Below are positions 37,612 to 52,593 of a stretch of 64,000 bases of DNA, piece by piece. The position numbers and the translations under genes are program-made. Numbering within the stretch: position 1 is the first letter of the stretch; each line of letters opens with the position of its first letter. Origin of the DNA: Taudactylus pleione (Eukaryota; Chordata; Amphibia; Anura; Myobatrachidae); assembly GCA_031769625.1 (NCBI GenBank), contig JAUIMM010000573.1, positions 2,373,001-2,437,000 on the forward strand, in the 5' to 3' direction. The notes under the pieces are model-generated. The model made no database searches, had not been told where the DNA came from, and saw only the letters and a list, made by a program, of their open reading frames with translations.

Positions 37612-38375
37612 CAGACACTAGTTCTTTGGTACTTATGACTCGTCTTTTGCTGTGTTGCTAATTATCATGCCTTGCGTTGCATTTGTTGCTAGTTGTGTGA
37701 GCACGTGGTAGGGAATATAGAATGTAAGCTCCACTGCGGCTGAGACTAAAGTGAATGGCCAAATAATTCTCTGTAAAGCGCTGTGGAATATATGTGCGCT
37801 ATATAAAAAACTGGTAATAAATACTAATAAATAATTAGGTACAGATGCGTCCACATACAGTACATCTATCCTCCATGTGCTTTGAGATGTGTTACAAATA
37901 ATGGGTGAGTACAATGTGACTCTGTAGCACTGAGCATCTTTCCAGGTGACTTTTTCCATTAAAATGTGTCTTATTTGCAAAGTGATGCGATTAGGACGCA
38001 AAAGCAGCTTATACTGATTAAAATGATATACGGCCTGCCTACTGTATAATCTGTATGCGACTGAGCTGTATCTGCATACGATATGCAACTTTACAGTGTC
38101 ACAGCTGCTGACACTGTAATGTAGCATTTTGCAGCACCCGCACACAGAACATAGGTATGCCACATAACATTTTATTCAGCATTAGCTGCTTGTCCATCCT
38201 ATTTTCCATTGCTTTGCAAATAGGACACATTTTAAGGATATAATTTGCACGAAAAGGTGCTCAGTTCTGTAGTGTCGTGCCACGGTATAACTCTACTAGA
38301 TGGCCTGTTTAACGTGCAGGGAGGCTATGTGTATGTGAACACATCTGTAGGTTACCCATATATAGATAGATATAG

Positions 38376-38433
<58 letters not shown>

Positions 38434-39740
38434 GTAGGTAGGTAGGTAGACAGTTAGATATGCAGACACTAGTTCTTTGGTACTTATAACTTGTCTATTG
38501 CTGTGTTGCTAATTATCATGCCTTGCGTTGCATTTGTTGCTAGTTGCGTGAGCATGTGGTAGGGAATATAGAGTGTAAGCTCCACTGGGGCAGGGACTAC
38601 AGTGAATGGCCAAATTTTTCTCTGTAAAGTGCTGCGGAATATATGTGCGCTATATAAAAGCCTGGTAATAAATACTAATAAATAATTAGGTACAGATGCG
38701 TCCACATACAGTACATCTATCCTCCATGTGTTTTGAGATATGTGTTACAAATAACGGGTGAGTACAATGTGACTCTGTAGCACAGGGCATCTTTCCAGGT
38801 GACTTTTTCCATTAAAATGTGTCTTATTTGCAAAGTGATGCGAGTAGGATGCAAAAGCAGCTTATAGTGATTAGAATGATATACGGCATGCCTACTGTAT
38901 TTTCTGTGTGCAACTGAGCTGTATCTGCATGCGATATGCAACTTTACAGTGTCACAGCTGCTGACACTGTAACGTAGCATTTTGCATGCAGATATAGCCA
39001 CAGTCGCACACAGAACATACTGTAGGCTTGCCACATATAATTTTAATCAGCATAAGCTGCTTGTCCATCCTATTTGCATCACTTTGCGAATAAAATGCAG
39101 TTGAAGGGAAAATGTTTCACAGAAAGATGCTCAGCGGTACCGATTCGTGCCACGGTATAACACATCTAGAAGGGCTGTTGAACGCGCAGGAAGGCTAGAT
39201 GTTTGTGAACACATCTGTTGATTGCCCATATATAGATAGATATAGAGATAGAGAGTAAGGTAGCTAGATATAGTGCAAATTCACCCTGCCAACAAGGACA
39301 GGCCCAACTGAGATATATTTGCATGTATAGTGTATAGCAAGAACATGTTATCGCGCCTCCCAATATGTTTTTTCCAGGTGGGCCTTTTCCATCAATCAAA
39401 ATGTGAGGTCAACATCTAAACAAACTACATCGCTGGACTTTTGTGAGGTCTCCTTGATTCCAGACTTCTACTCATGGCAACAATCAAAGATGAACCACCG
39501 AAGAAGGAGACCCTGAACAGGTAATTAATGATTATTAATTACCGGTAATTCTCAGGCTAGACTTGGTCTAGGCCTGCAGAGGCACGATGATATGTTCCTG
39601 CTATACATTGATACTTAAAAAATGTCTATTTACTATGGACTATTCTACTTATGCGACACTGTGATTTGGTAGTGTCAGATATACAGTAATTCTGTTTATC
39701 TCAGGATGCAGTATATCTCAGCTGTTCACTCTCCCTGTTT
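37240..39740 (+). repeat. Satellite unit 16 (2501 bp), haplotype CAGGTACGT
   Basis: Same code as units 7, 9 and 18. It has the longest tract B, 18 tetramers without GATC (38377-38448). Tract A is (GATA)13 at 37558-37609. Confidence 0.96.
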
Positions 39741-40051
39741 TACTCCATAAATCATGCTTTTTAGTCTAAATCCCAAACAGCATTATGCTCACCTTTCCTA
39801 ACCAAGAATCTTGGGGGTGGTTTTTCAATCACCTGGACTTAATGTTGGGAAAATGTGAATCTTTTGATTAGAAGGTTTGCCTCCAATGTCTAATATTTAA
39901 AGATAGATCATAGATAGATAGGTAGCTCGATCATTGATAGATAGACACTAGTTAGCTACAGTAGATTCCCCATATATAGATAGATATAGAGAGATAGATA
40001 GATAAATAAATAGATAGATAGATAGAATGAAAAGATAGATAGATAAAAAGA

Positions 40052-40112
<61 letters not shown>

Positions 40113-40876
40113 CAGACACTAGTTCTTTGGTACTTATGACTCGTCTTTTGCTGTGTTGCTAATTATCATGCCTTGCGTTGCATTTGTTGCTAGTTGTGTG
40201 AGCACGTGGTAGGGAATATAGAATGTAAGCTCCACTGCGGCTGAGACTAAAGTGAATGGCCAAATAATTCTCTGTAAAGCGCTGTGGAATATATGTGCGC
40301 TATATAAAAAACTGGTAATAAATACTAATAAATAATTAGGTACAGATGCGTCCACATACAGTACATCTATCCTCCATGTGCTTTGAGATGTGTTACAAAT
40401 AATGGGTGAGTACAATGTGACTCTGTAGCACTGAGCATCTTTCCAGGTGACTTTTTCCATTAAAATGTGTCTTATTTGCAAAGTGATGCGATTAGGACGC
40501 AAAAGCAGCTTATACTGATTAAAATGATATACGGCCTGCCTACTGTATAATCTGTATGCGACTGAGCTGTATCTGCATACTATATGCAACTTTACAGTGT
40601 CACAGCTGCTGACACTGTAATGTAGCATTTTGCAGCACCCGCACACAGAACATAGGCATGCCACATAACATTTTATTCAGCATTAGCTGCTTGTCCATCC
40701 TATTTTCCATTGCTTTGCAAATAGGACACATTTTAAGGATATAATTTGCACGAAAAGGTGCTCAGTTCTGTAGTGTCGTGCCACGGTATAACTCTACTAG
40801 ATGGCCTGTTTAACGTGCAGGGAGGCTATGTGTATGTGAACACATCTGTAGGTTACCCATATATAGATAGATATAG

Positions 40877-40920
<44 letters not shown>

Positions 40921-42237
40921 CGATCGATAGGTAGGTAGGTAGGTAGACAGTTAGATATGCAGACACTAGTTCTTTGGTACTTATAACTTGTCTATTGCTG
41001 TGTTGCTAATTATCATGCCTTGCGTTGCATTTGTTGCTAGTTGCGTGAGCATGTGGTAGGGAATATAGAGTGTAAGCTCCACTGGGGCAGGGACTACAGT
41101 GAATGGCCAAATTTTTCTCTGTAAAGTGCTGCGGAATATATGTGCGCTATATAAAAGCCTGGTAATAAATACTAATAAATAATTAGGTACAGATGCGTCC
41201 ACATACAGTACATCTATCCTCCATGTGTTTTGAGATATGTGTTACAAATAATGGGTGAGTACAATGTGACTCTGTAGCACAGGGCATCTTTCCAGGTGAC
41301 TTTTTCCATTAAAATGTGTCTTATTTGCAAAGTGATGCGAGTAGGATGCAAAAGCAGCTTATAGTGATTAGAATGATATACGGCATGCCTACTGTATTTT
41401 CTGTGTGCAACTGAGCTGTATCTGCATGCGATATGCAACTTTACAGTGTCACAGCTGCTGACACTGTAACGTAGCATTTTGCATACAGATATAGCCACAG
41501 TCGCACACAGAACATACTGTAGGCTTGCCACATATAATTTTAATCAGCATAAGCTGCTTGTCCATCCTATTTGCATCACTTTGCGAATAAAATGCAGTTG
41601 AAGGGAAAATGTTTCACAGAAAGATGCTCAGCGGTACCGATTCGTGCCACGGTATAACACATCTAGAAGGGCTGTTGAACGCGCAGGAAGGCTAGATGTT
41701 TGTGAACACATCTGTTGATTGCCCATATATAGATAGATATAGAGATAGAGAGTAAGGTAGCTAGATATAGTGCAAATTCACCCTGCCAACAAGGACAGGC
41801 CCAACTGAGATATATTTGCATGTATAGTGTATAGCAAGAACATGTTATCGCGCCTCCCAATATGTTTTTTCCAGGTGGGCCTTTTCCATCAATCAAAATG
41901 TGAGGTCAACATCTAAACAAACTACATCGCTGGACTTTTGTGAGGTCTCCTTGATTCCAGACTTCTACTCATGGCAACAATCAAAGATGAACCACCGAAG
42001 AAGGAGACCCTGAACAGGTAATTAATGATTATTAATTACCGGTAATTCTCAGGCTAGACTTGGTCTAGGCCTGCAGAGGCACGATGATATGTTCCTGCTA
42101 TACATTGATACTTAAAAAATGTCTATTTACTATGGACTATTCTACTTATGCGACACTGTGATTTGGTAGTGTCAGATATACAGTAATTCTGTTTATCTCA
42201 GGATGCAGTATATCTCAGCTGTTCACTCTCCCTGTTT
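39741..42237 (+). repeat. Satellite unit 17 (2497 bp), haplotype CAGTCATAT
   Basis: Shares T841 plus A1733 only with unit 8, but differs from it at site 1213 and has a longer tract B (17 tetramers, 40878-40945). Tract A is (GATA)14 at 40055-40110, with one GATA missing before the AAATAAAT interruption. Confidence 0.96.
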
Positions 42238-42552
42238 TACTCCATAAATCATGCTTTTTAGTCTAAATCCCAAACAGCATTATGCTCACCTTTCCTAACC
42301 AAGAATCTTGGGGGTGGTTTTTCAATCACCTGGACTTAATGTTGGGAAAATGTGAATCTTTTGATTAGAAGGTTTGCCTCCAATGTCTAATATTTAAAGA
42401 TAGATCATAGATAGATAGGTAGCTCGATCATTGATAGATAGACACTAGTTAGCTACAGTAGATTCCCCATATATAGATAGATATAGAGAGATAGATAGAT
42501 AGATAAATAAATAGATAGATAGATAGAATGAAAAGATAGATAGATAAAAAGA

Positions 42553-42605
<53 letters not shown>

Positions 42606-43369
42606 CAGACACTAGTTCTTTGGTACTTATGACTCGTCTTTTGCTGTGTTGCTAATTATCATGCCTTGCGTTGCATTTGTTGCTAGTTGTGTGAGCACGT
42701 GGTAGGGAATATAGAATGTAAGCTCCACTGCGGCTGAGACTAAAGTGAATGGCCAAATAATTCTCTGTAAAGCGCTGTGGAATATATGTGCGCTATATAA
42801 AAAACTGGTAATAAATACTAATAAATAATTAGGTACAGATGCGTCCACATACAGTACATCTATCCTCCATGTGCTTTGAGATGTGTTACAAATAATGGGT
42901 GAGTACAATGTGACTCTGTAGCACTGAGCATCTTTCCAGGTGACTTTTTCCATTAAAATGTGTCTTATTTGCAAAGTGATGCGATTAGGACGCAAAAGCA
43001 GCTTATACTGATTAAAATGATATACGGCCTGCCTACTGTATAATCTGTATGCGACTGAGCTGTATCTGCATACGATATGCAACTTTACAGTGTCACAGCT
43101 GCTGACACTGTAATGTAGCATTTTGCAGCACCCGCACACAGAACATAGGTATGCCACATAACATTTTATTCAGCATTAGCTGCTTGTCCATCCTATTTTC
43201 CATTGCTTTGCAAATAGGACACATTTTAAGGATATAATTTGCACGAAAAGGTGCTCAGTTCTGTAGTGTCGTGCCACGGTATAACTCTACTAGATGGCCT
43301 GTTTAACGTGCAGGGAGGCTATGTGTATGTGAACACATCTGTAGGTTACCCATATATAGATAGATATAG

Positions 43370-43403
<34 letters not shown>

Positions 43404-44714
43404 GTAGGTAGGTAGGTAGGTAGACAGTTAGATATGCAGACACTAGTTCTTTGGTACTTATAACTTGTCTATTGCTGTGTTGCTAATTATCATGCCTTGC
43501 GTTGCATTTGTTGCTAGTTGCGTGAGCATGTGGTAGGGAATATAGAGTGTAAGCTCCACTGGGGCAGGGACTACAGTGAATGGCCATATTTTTCTCTGTA
43601 AAGTGCTGCGGAATATATGTGCGCTATATAAAAGCCTGGTAATAAATACTAATAAATAATTAGGTACAGATGCGTCCACATACAGTACATCTATCCTCCA
43701 TGTGTTTTGAGATATGTGTTACAAATAACGGGTGAGTACAATGTGACTCTGTAGCACAGGGCATCTTTCCAGGTGACTTTTTCCATTAAAATGTGTCTTA
43801 TTTGCAAAGTGATGCGAGTAGGATGCAAAAGCAGCTTATAGTGATTAGAATGATATACGGCATGCCTACTGTATTTTCTGTGTGCAACTGAGCTGTATCT
43901 GCATGCGATATGCAACTTTACAGTGTCACAGCTGCTGACACTGTAACGTAGCATTTTGCATGCAGATATAGCCACAGTCGCACACAGAACATACTGTAGG
44001 CTTGCCACATATAATTTTAATCAGCATAAGCTGCTTGTCCATCCTATTTGCATCACTTTGCGAATAAAATGCAGTTGAAGGGAAAATGTTTCACAGAAAG
44101 ATGCTCAGCGGTACCGATTCGTGCCACGGTATAACACATCTAGAAGGGCTGTTGAACGCGCAGGAAGGCTAGATGTTTGTGAACACATCTGTTGATTGCC
44201 CATATATAGATAGATATAGAGATAGAGAGTAAGGTAGCTAGATATAGTGCAAATTCACCCTGCCAACAAGGACAGGCCCAACTGAGATATATTTGCATGT
44301 ATAGTGTATAGCAAGAACATGTTATCGCGCCTCCCAATATGTTTTTTCCAGGTGGGCCTTTTCCATCAATCAAAATGTGAGGTCAACATCTAAACAAACT
44401 ACATCGCTGGACTTTTGTGAGGTCTCCTTGATTCCAGACTTCTACTCATGGCAACAATCAAAGATGAACCACCGAAGAAGGAGACCCTGAACAGGTAATT
44501 AATGATTATTAATTACCGGTAATTCTCAGGCTAGACTTGGTCTAGGCCTGCAGAGGCACGATGATATGTTCCTGCTATACATTGATACTTAAAAAATGTC
44601 TATTTACTATGGACTATTCTACTTATGCGACACTGTGATTTGGTAGTGTCAGATATACAGTAATTCTGTTTATCTCAGGATGCAGTATATCTCAGCTGTT
44701 CACTCTCCCTGTTT
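42238..44714 (+). repeat. Satellite unit 18 (2477 bp), haplotype CAGGTACGT
   Basis: Same code as units 7, 9 and 16. Its tract B (13 tetramers, no GATC, five GGTA, 43371-43422) matches the form in units 23 and 25. Tract A is (GATA)12 at 42556-42603. It has a private A-to-T change at 43587. The last A504 unit before the switch to G504. Confidence 0.96.
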
Positions 44715-45029
44715 TACTCCATAAATCATGCTTTTTAGTCTAAATCCCAAACAGCATTATGCTCACCTTTCCTAACCAAGAATCTTGGGGGTGGTTTTTC
44801 AATCACCTGGACTTAATGTTGGGAAAATGTGAATCTTTTGATTAGAAGGTTTGCCTCCAATGTCTAATATTTAAAGATAGATCATAGATAGATAGGTAGC
44901 TCGATCATTGATAGATAGACACTAGTTAGCTACAGTAGATTCCCCATATATAGATAGATATAGAGAGATAGATAGATAGATAAATAAATAGATAGATAGA
45001 TAGAATGAAAAGATAGATAGATAAAAAGA

Positions 45030-45094
<65 letters not shown>

Positions 45095-45858
45095 CAGACA
45101 CTAGTTCTTTGGTACTTATGACTCGTCTTTTGCTGTGTTGCTAATTATCATGCCTTGCGTTGCATTTGTTGCTAGTTGTGTGAGCACGTGGTAGGGAATA
45201 TAGAATGTAAGCTCCACTGCGGCTGGGACTAAAGTGAATGGCCAAATAATTCTCTGTAAAGCGCTGTGGAATATATGTGCGCTATATAAAAAACTGGTAA
45301 TAAATACTAATAAATAATTAGGTACAGATGCGTCCACATACAGTACATCTATCCTCCATGTGCTTTGAGATGTGTTACAAATAATGGGTGAGTACAATGT
45401 GACTCTGTAGCACTGAGCATCTTTCCAGGTGACTTTTTCCATTAAAATGTGTCTTATTTGCAAAGTGATGCGATTAGGACGCAAAAGCAGCTTATACTGA
45501 TTAAAATGATATACGGCCTGCCTACTGTATAATCTGTATGCGACTGAGCTGTATCTGCATACGATATGCAACTTTACAGTGTCACAGCTGCTGACACTGT
45601 AATGTAGCATTTTGCAGCACCCGCACACAGAACATAGGCATGCCACATAACATTTTATTCAGCATTAGCTGCTTGTCCATCCTATTTTCCATTGCTTTGC
45701 AAATAGGACACATTTTAAGGATATAATTTGCACGAAAAGGTGCTCAGTTCTGTAGTGTCGTGCCACGGTATAACTCTACTAGATGGCCTGTTTAACGTGC
45801 AGGGAGGCTATGTGTATGTGAACACATCTGTAGGTTACCCATATATAGATAGATATAG

Positions 45859-45894
<36 letters not shown>

Positions 45895-47215
45895 CGATCG
45901 ATCGATAGGTAGGTAGGTAGGTAGACAGTTAGATATGCAGACACTAGTTCTTTGGTACTTATAACTTGTCTATTGCTGTGTTGCTAATTATCATGCCTTG
46001 CGTTGCATTTGTTGCTAGTTGCGTGAGCATGTGGTAGGGAATATAGAGTGTAAGCTCCACTGGGGCAGGGACTACAGTGAATGGCCAAATTTTTCTCTGT
46101 AAAGTGCTGCGGAATATATGTGCGCTATATAAAAGCCTGGTAATAAATACTAATAAATAATTAGGTACAGATGCGTCCACATACAGTACATCTATCCTCC
46201 ATGTGTTTTGAGATATGTGTTACAAATAACGGGTGAGTACAATGTGACTCTGTAGCACAGGGCATCTTTCCAGGTGACTTTTTCCATTAAAATGTGTCTT
46301 ATTTGCAAAGTGATGCGAGTAGGATGCAAAAGCAGCTTATAGTGATTAGAATGATATACGGCATGCCTACTGTATTTTCTGTGTGCAACTGAGCTGTATC
46401 TGCATGCGATATGCAACTTTACAGTGTCACAGCTGCTGACACTGTAACGTAGCATTTTGCATGCAGATATAGCCACAGTCGCACACAGAACATACTGTAG
46501 GCTTGCCACATATAATTTTAATCAGCATAAGCTGCTTGTCCATCCTATTTGCATCACTTTGCGAATAAAATGCAGTTGAAGGGAAAATGTTTCACAGAAA
46601 GATGCTCAGCGGTACCGATTCGTGCCACGGTATAACACATCTAGAAGGGCTGTTGAACGCGCAGGAAGGCTAGATGTTTGTGAACACATCTGTTGATTGC
46701 CCATATATAGATAGATATAGAGATAGAGAGTAAGGTAGCTAGATATAGTGCAAATTCACCCTGCCAACAAGGACAGGCCCAACTGAGATATATTTGCATG
46801 TATAGTGTATAGCAAGAACATGTTATCGCGCCTCCCAATATGTTTTTTCCAGGTGGGCCTTTTCCATCAATCAAAATGTGAGGTCAACATCTAAACAAAC
46901 TACATCGCTGGACTTTTGTGAGGTCTCCTTGAATCCAGACTTCTACTCATGGCAACAATCAAAGATGAACCACCGAAGAAGGAGACCCTGAACAGGTAAT
47001 TAATGATTATTAATTACCGGTAATTCTCAGGCTAGACTTGGTCTAGGCCTGCAGAGGCACGATGATATGTTCCTGCTATACATTGATACTTAAAAAATGT
47101 CTATTTACTATGGACTATTCTACTTATGCGACACTGTGATTTGGTAGTGTCAGATATACAGTAATTCTGTTTATCTCAGGATGCAGTATATCTCAGCTGT
47201 TCACTCTCCCTGTTT
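44715..47215 (+). repeat. Satellite unit 19 (2501 bp), haplotype CGGGCACGA
   Basis: First unit of the G504/G512 domain, with A2203 as in units 21 and 24. Tract A is (GATA)15 at 45033-45092; tract B has 16 tetramers with three GATC at 45860-45923. Confidence 0.96.
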
Positions 47216-47534
47216 TACTCCATAAATCATGCTTTTTAGTCTAAATCCCAAACAGCATTATGCTCACCTTTCCTAACCAAGAATCTTGGGGGTGGTTTTT
47301 CAATCACCTGGACTTAATGTTGGGAAAATGTGAATCTTTTGATTAGAAGGTTTGCCTCCAATGTCTAATATTTAAAGATAGATCATAGATAGATAGGTAG
47401 CTCGATCATTGATAGATAGACACTAGTTAGCTACAGTAGATTCCCCATATATAGATAGATATAGAGAGATAGATAGATAGATAAATAAATAGATAGATAG
47501 ATAGATAGAATGAAAAGATAGATAGATAAAAAGA

Positions 47535-47595
<61 letters not shown>

Positions 47596-49708
47596 CAGAC
47601 ACTAGTTCTTTGGTACTTATGACTCGTCTTTTGCTGTGTTGCTAATTATCATGCCTTGCGTTGCATTTGTTGCTAGTTGTGTGAGCACGTGGTAGGGAAT
47701 ATAGAATGTAAGCTCCACTGCGGCTGGGACTAAAGTGAATGGCCAAATAATTCTCTGTAAAGCGCTGTGGAATATATGTGCGCTATATAAAAAACTGGTA
47801 ATAAATACTAATAAATAATTAGGTACAGATGCGTCCACATACAGTACATCTATCCTCCATGTGCTTTGAGATGTGTTACAAATAATGGGTGAGTACAATG
47901 TGACTCTGTAGCACTGAGCATCTTTCCAGGTGACTTTTTCCATTAAAATGTGTCTTATTTGCAAAGTGATGCGATTAGGACGCAAAAGCAGCTTATACTG
48001 ATTAAAATGATATACGGCCTGCCTACTGTATAATCTGTATGCGACTGAGCTGTATCTGCATACGATATGCAACTTTACAGTGTCACAGCTGCTGACACTG
48101 TAATGTAGCATTTTGCAGCACCCGCACACAGAACATAGGTATGCCACATAACATTTTATTCAGCATTAGCTGCTTGTCCATCCTATTTTCCATTGCTTTG
48201 CAAATAGGACACATTTTAAGGATATAATTTGCACGAAAAGGTGCTCAGTTCTGTAGTGTCGTGCCACGGTATAACTCTACTAGATGGCCTGTTTAACGTG
48301 CAGGGAGGCTATGTGTATGTGAACACATCTGTAGGTTACCCATATATAGATAGATATAGAGATAGATAGATAGATAGATAGATAGATCGATCGATCGATA
48401 GGTAGGTAGGTAGGTAGACAGTTAGATATGCAGACACTAGTTCTTTGGTACTTATAACTTGTCTATTGCTGTGTTGCTAATTATCATGCCTTGCGTTGCA
48501 TTTGTTGCTAGTTGCGTGAGCATGTGGTAGGGAATATAGAGTGTAAGCTCCACTGGGGCAGGGACTACAGTGAATGGCCAAATTTTTCTCTGTAAAGTGC
48601 TGCGGAATATATGTGCGCTATATAAAAGCCTGGTAATAAATACTAATAAATAATTAGGTACAGATGCGTCCACATACAGTACATCTATCCTCCATGTGTT
48701 TTGAGATATGTGTTACAAATAATGGGTGAGTACAATGTGACTCTGTAGCACAGGGCATCTTTCCAGGTGACTTTTTCCATTAAAATGTGTCTTATTTGCA
48801 AAGTGATGCGAGTAGGATGCAAAAGCAGCTTATAGTGATTAGAATGATATACGGCATGCCTACTGTATTTTCTGTGTGCAACTGAGCTGTATCTGCATGC
48901 GATATGCAACTTTACAGTGTCACAGCTGCTGACACTGTAACGTAGCATTTTGCATGCAGATATAGCCACAGTCGCACACAGAACATACTGTAGGCTTGCC
49001 ACATATAATTTTAATCAGCATAAGCTGCTTGTCCATCCTATTTGCATCACTTTGCGAATAAAATGCAGTTGAAGGGAAAATGTTTCACAGAAAGATGCTC
49101 AGCGGTACCGATTCGTGCCACGGTATAACACATCTAGAAGGGCTGTTGAACGCGCAGGAAGGCTAGATGTTTGTGAACACATCTGTTGATTGCCCATATA
49201 TAGATAGATATAGAGATAGAGAGTAAGGTAGCTAGATATAGTGCAAATTCACCCTGCCAACAAGGACAGGCCCAACTGAGATATATTTGCATGTATAGTG
49301 TATAGCAAGAACATGTTATCGCGCCTCCCAATATGTTTTTTCCAGGTGGGCCTTTTCCATCAATCAAAATGTGAGGTCAACATCTAAACAAACTACATCG
49401 CTGGACTTTTGTGAGGTCTCCTTGATTCCAGACTTCTACTCATGGCAACAATCAAAGATGAACCACCGAAGAAGGAGACCCTGAACAGGTAATTAATGAT
49501 TATTAATTACCGGTAATTCTCAGGCTAGACTTGGTCTAGGCCTGCAGAGGCACGATGATATGTTCCTGCTATACATTGATACTTAAAAAATGTCTATTTA
49601 CTATGGACTATTCTACTTATGCGACACTGTGATTTGGTAGTGTCAGATATACAGTAATTCTGTTTATCTCAGGATGCAGTATATCTCAGCTGTTCACTCT
49701 CCCTGTTT
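47216..49708 (+). repeat. Satellite unit 20 (2493 bp), haplotype CGGGTATGT
   Basis: Same code as unit 22. It has one extra GATA after the AAATAAAT interruption. Tract A is (GATA)14 at 47538-47593; tract B is 14 tetramers with three GATC at 48361-48416. Confidence 0.96.
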
Positions 49709-50023
49709 TACTCCATAAATCATGCTTTTTAGTCTAAATCCCAAACAGCATTATGCTCACCTTTCCTAACCAAGAATCTTGGGGGTGGTTTTTCAATCAC
49801 CTGGACTTAATGTTGGGAAAATGTGAATCTTTTGATTAGAAGGTTTGCCTCCAATGTCTAATATTTAAAGATAGATCATAGATAGATAGGTAGCTCGATC
49901 ATTGATAGATAGACACTAGTTAGCTACAGTAGATTCCCCATATATAGATAGATATAGAGAGATAGATAGATAGATAAATAAATAGATAGATAGATAGAAT
50001 GAAAAGATAGATAGATAAAAAGA

Positions 50024-50116
<93 letters not shown>

Positions 50117-52229
50117 CAGACACTAGTTCTTTGGTACTTATGACTCGTCTTTTGCTGTGTTGCTAATTATCATGCCTTGCGTTGCATTTGTTGCTAGTTG
50201 TGTGAGCACGTGGTAGGGAATATAGAATGTAAGCTCCACTGCGGCTGGGACTAAAGTGAATGGCCAAATAATTCTCTGTAAAGCGCTGTGGAATATATGT
50301 GCGCTATATAAAAAACTGGTAATAAATACTAATAAATAATTAGGTACAGATGCGTCCACATACAGTACATCTATCCTCCATGTGCTTTGAGATGTGTTAC
50401 AAATAATGGGTGAGTACAATGTGACTCTGTAGCACTGAGCATCTTTCCAGGTGACTTTTTCCATTAAAATGTGTCTTATTTGCAAAGTGATGCGATTAGG
50501 ACGCAAAAGCAGCTTATACTGATTAAAATGATATACGGCCTGCCTACTGTATAATCTGTATGCGACTGAGCTGTATCTGCATACGATATGCAACTTTACA
50601 GTGTCACAGCTGCTGACACTGTAATGTAGCATTTTGCAGCACCCGCACACAGAACATAGGCATGCCACATAACATTTTATTCAGCATTAGCTGCTTGTCC
50701 ATCCTATTTTCCATTGCTTTGCAAATAGGACACATTTTAAGGATATAATTTGCACGAAAAGGTGCTCAGTTCTGTAGTGTCGTGCCACGGTATAACTCTA
50801 CTAGATGGCCTGTTTAACGTGCAGGGAGGCTATGTGTATGTGAACACATCTGTAGGTTACCCATATATAGATAGATATAGAGATAGATAGATAGATAGAT
50901 AGATAGATCGATCGATCGATAGGTAGGTAGGTAGGTAGACAGTTAGATATGCAGACACTAGTTCTTTGGTACTTATAACTTGTCTATTGCTGTGTTGCTA
51001 ATTATCATGCCTTGCGTTGCATTTGTTGCTAGTTGCGTGAGCATGTGGTAGGGAATATAGAGTGTAAGCTCCACTGGGGCAGGGACTACAGTGAATGGCC
51101 AAATTTTTCTCTGTAAAGTGCTGCGGAATATATGTGCGCTATATAAAAGCCTGGTAATAAATACTAATAAATAATTAGGTACAGATGCGTCCACATACAG
51201 TACATCTATCCTCCATGTGTTTTGAGATATGTGTTACAAATAACGGGTGAGTACAATGTGACTCTGTAGCACAGGGCATCTTTCCAGGTGACTTTTTCCA
51301 TTAAAATGTGTCTTATTTGCAAAGTGATGCGAGTAGGATGCAAAAGCAGCTTATAGTGATTAGAATGATATACGGCATGCCTACTGTATTTTCTGTGTGC
51401 AACTGAGCTGTATCTGCATGCGATATGCAACTTTACAGTGTCACAGCTGCTGACACTGTAACGTAGCATTTTGCATGCAGATATAGCCACAGTCGCACAC
51501 AGAACATACTGTAGGCTTGCCACATATAATTTTAATCAGCATAAGCTGCTTGTCCATCCTATTTGCATCACTTTGCGAATAAAATGCAGTTGAAGGGAAA
51601 ATGTTTCACAGAAAGATGCTCAGCGGTACCGATTCGTGCCACGGTATAACACATCTAGAAGGGCTGTTGAACGCGCAGGAAGGCTAGATGTTTGTGAACA
51701 CATCTGTTGATTGCCCATATATAGATAGATATAGAGATAGAGAGTAAGGTAGCTAGATATAGTGCAAATTCACCCTGCCAACAAGGACAGGCCCAACTGA
51801 GATATATTTGCATGTATAGTGTATAGCAAGAACATGTTATCGCGCCTCCCAATATGTTTTTTCCAGGTGGGCCTTTTCCATCAATCAAAATGTGAGGTCA
51901 ACATCTAAACAAACTACATCGCTGGACTTTTGTGAGGTCTCCTTGAATCCAGACTTCTACTCATGGCAACAATCAAAGATGAACCACCGAAGAAGGAGAC
52001 CCTGAACAGGTAATTAATGATTATTAATTACCGGTAATTCTCAGGCTAGACTTGGTCTAGGCCTGCAGAGGCACGATGATATGTTCCTGCTATACATTGA
52101 TACTTAAAAAATGTCTATTTACTATGGACTATTCTACTTATGCGACACTGTGATTTGGTAGTGTCAGATATACAGTAATTCTGTTTATCTCAGGATGCAG
52201 TATATCTCAGCTGTTCACTCTCCCTGTTT
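49709..52229 (+). repeat. Satellite unit 21 (2521 bp, the longest), haplotype CGGGCACGA
   Basis: Same code as units 19 and 24. It carries the longest perfect GATA run, 22 repeats at 50027-50114. Tract B is 14 tetramers with three GATC at 50882-50937. Confidence 0.96.
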
Positions 52230-52544
52230 TACTCCATAAATCATGCTTTTTAGTCTAAATCCCAAACAGCATTATGCTCACCTTTCCTAACCAAGAATCT
52301 TGGGGGTGGTTTTTCAATCACCTGGACTTAATGTTGGGAAAATGTGAATCTTTTGATTAGAAGGTTTGCCTCCAATGTCTAATATTTAAAGATAGATCAT
52401 AGATAGATAGGTAGCTCGATCATTGATAGATAGACACTAGTTAGCTACAGTAGATTCCCCATATATAGATAGATATAGAGAGATAGATAGATAGATAAAT
52501 AAATAGATAGATAGATAGAATGAAAAGATAGATAGATAAAAAGA

Positions 52545-52593
<49 letters not shown>

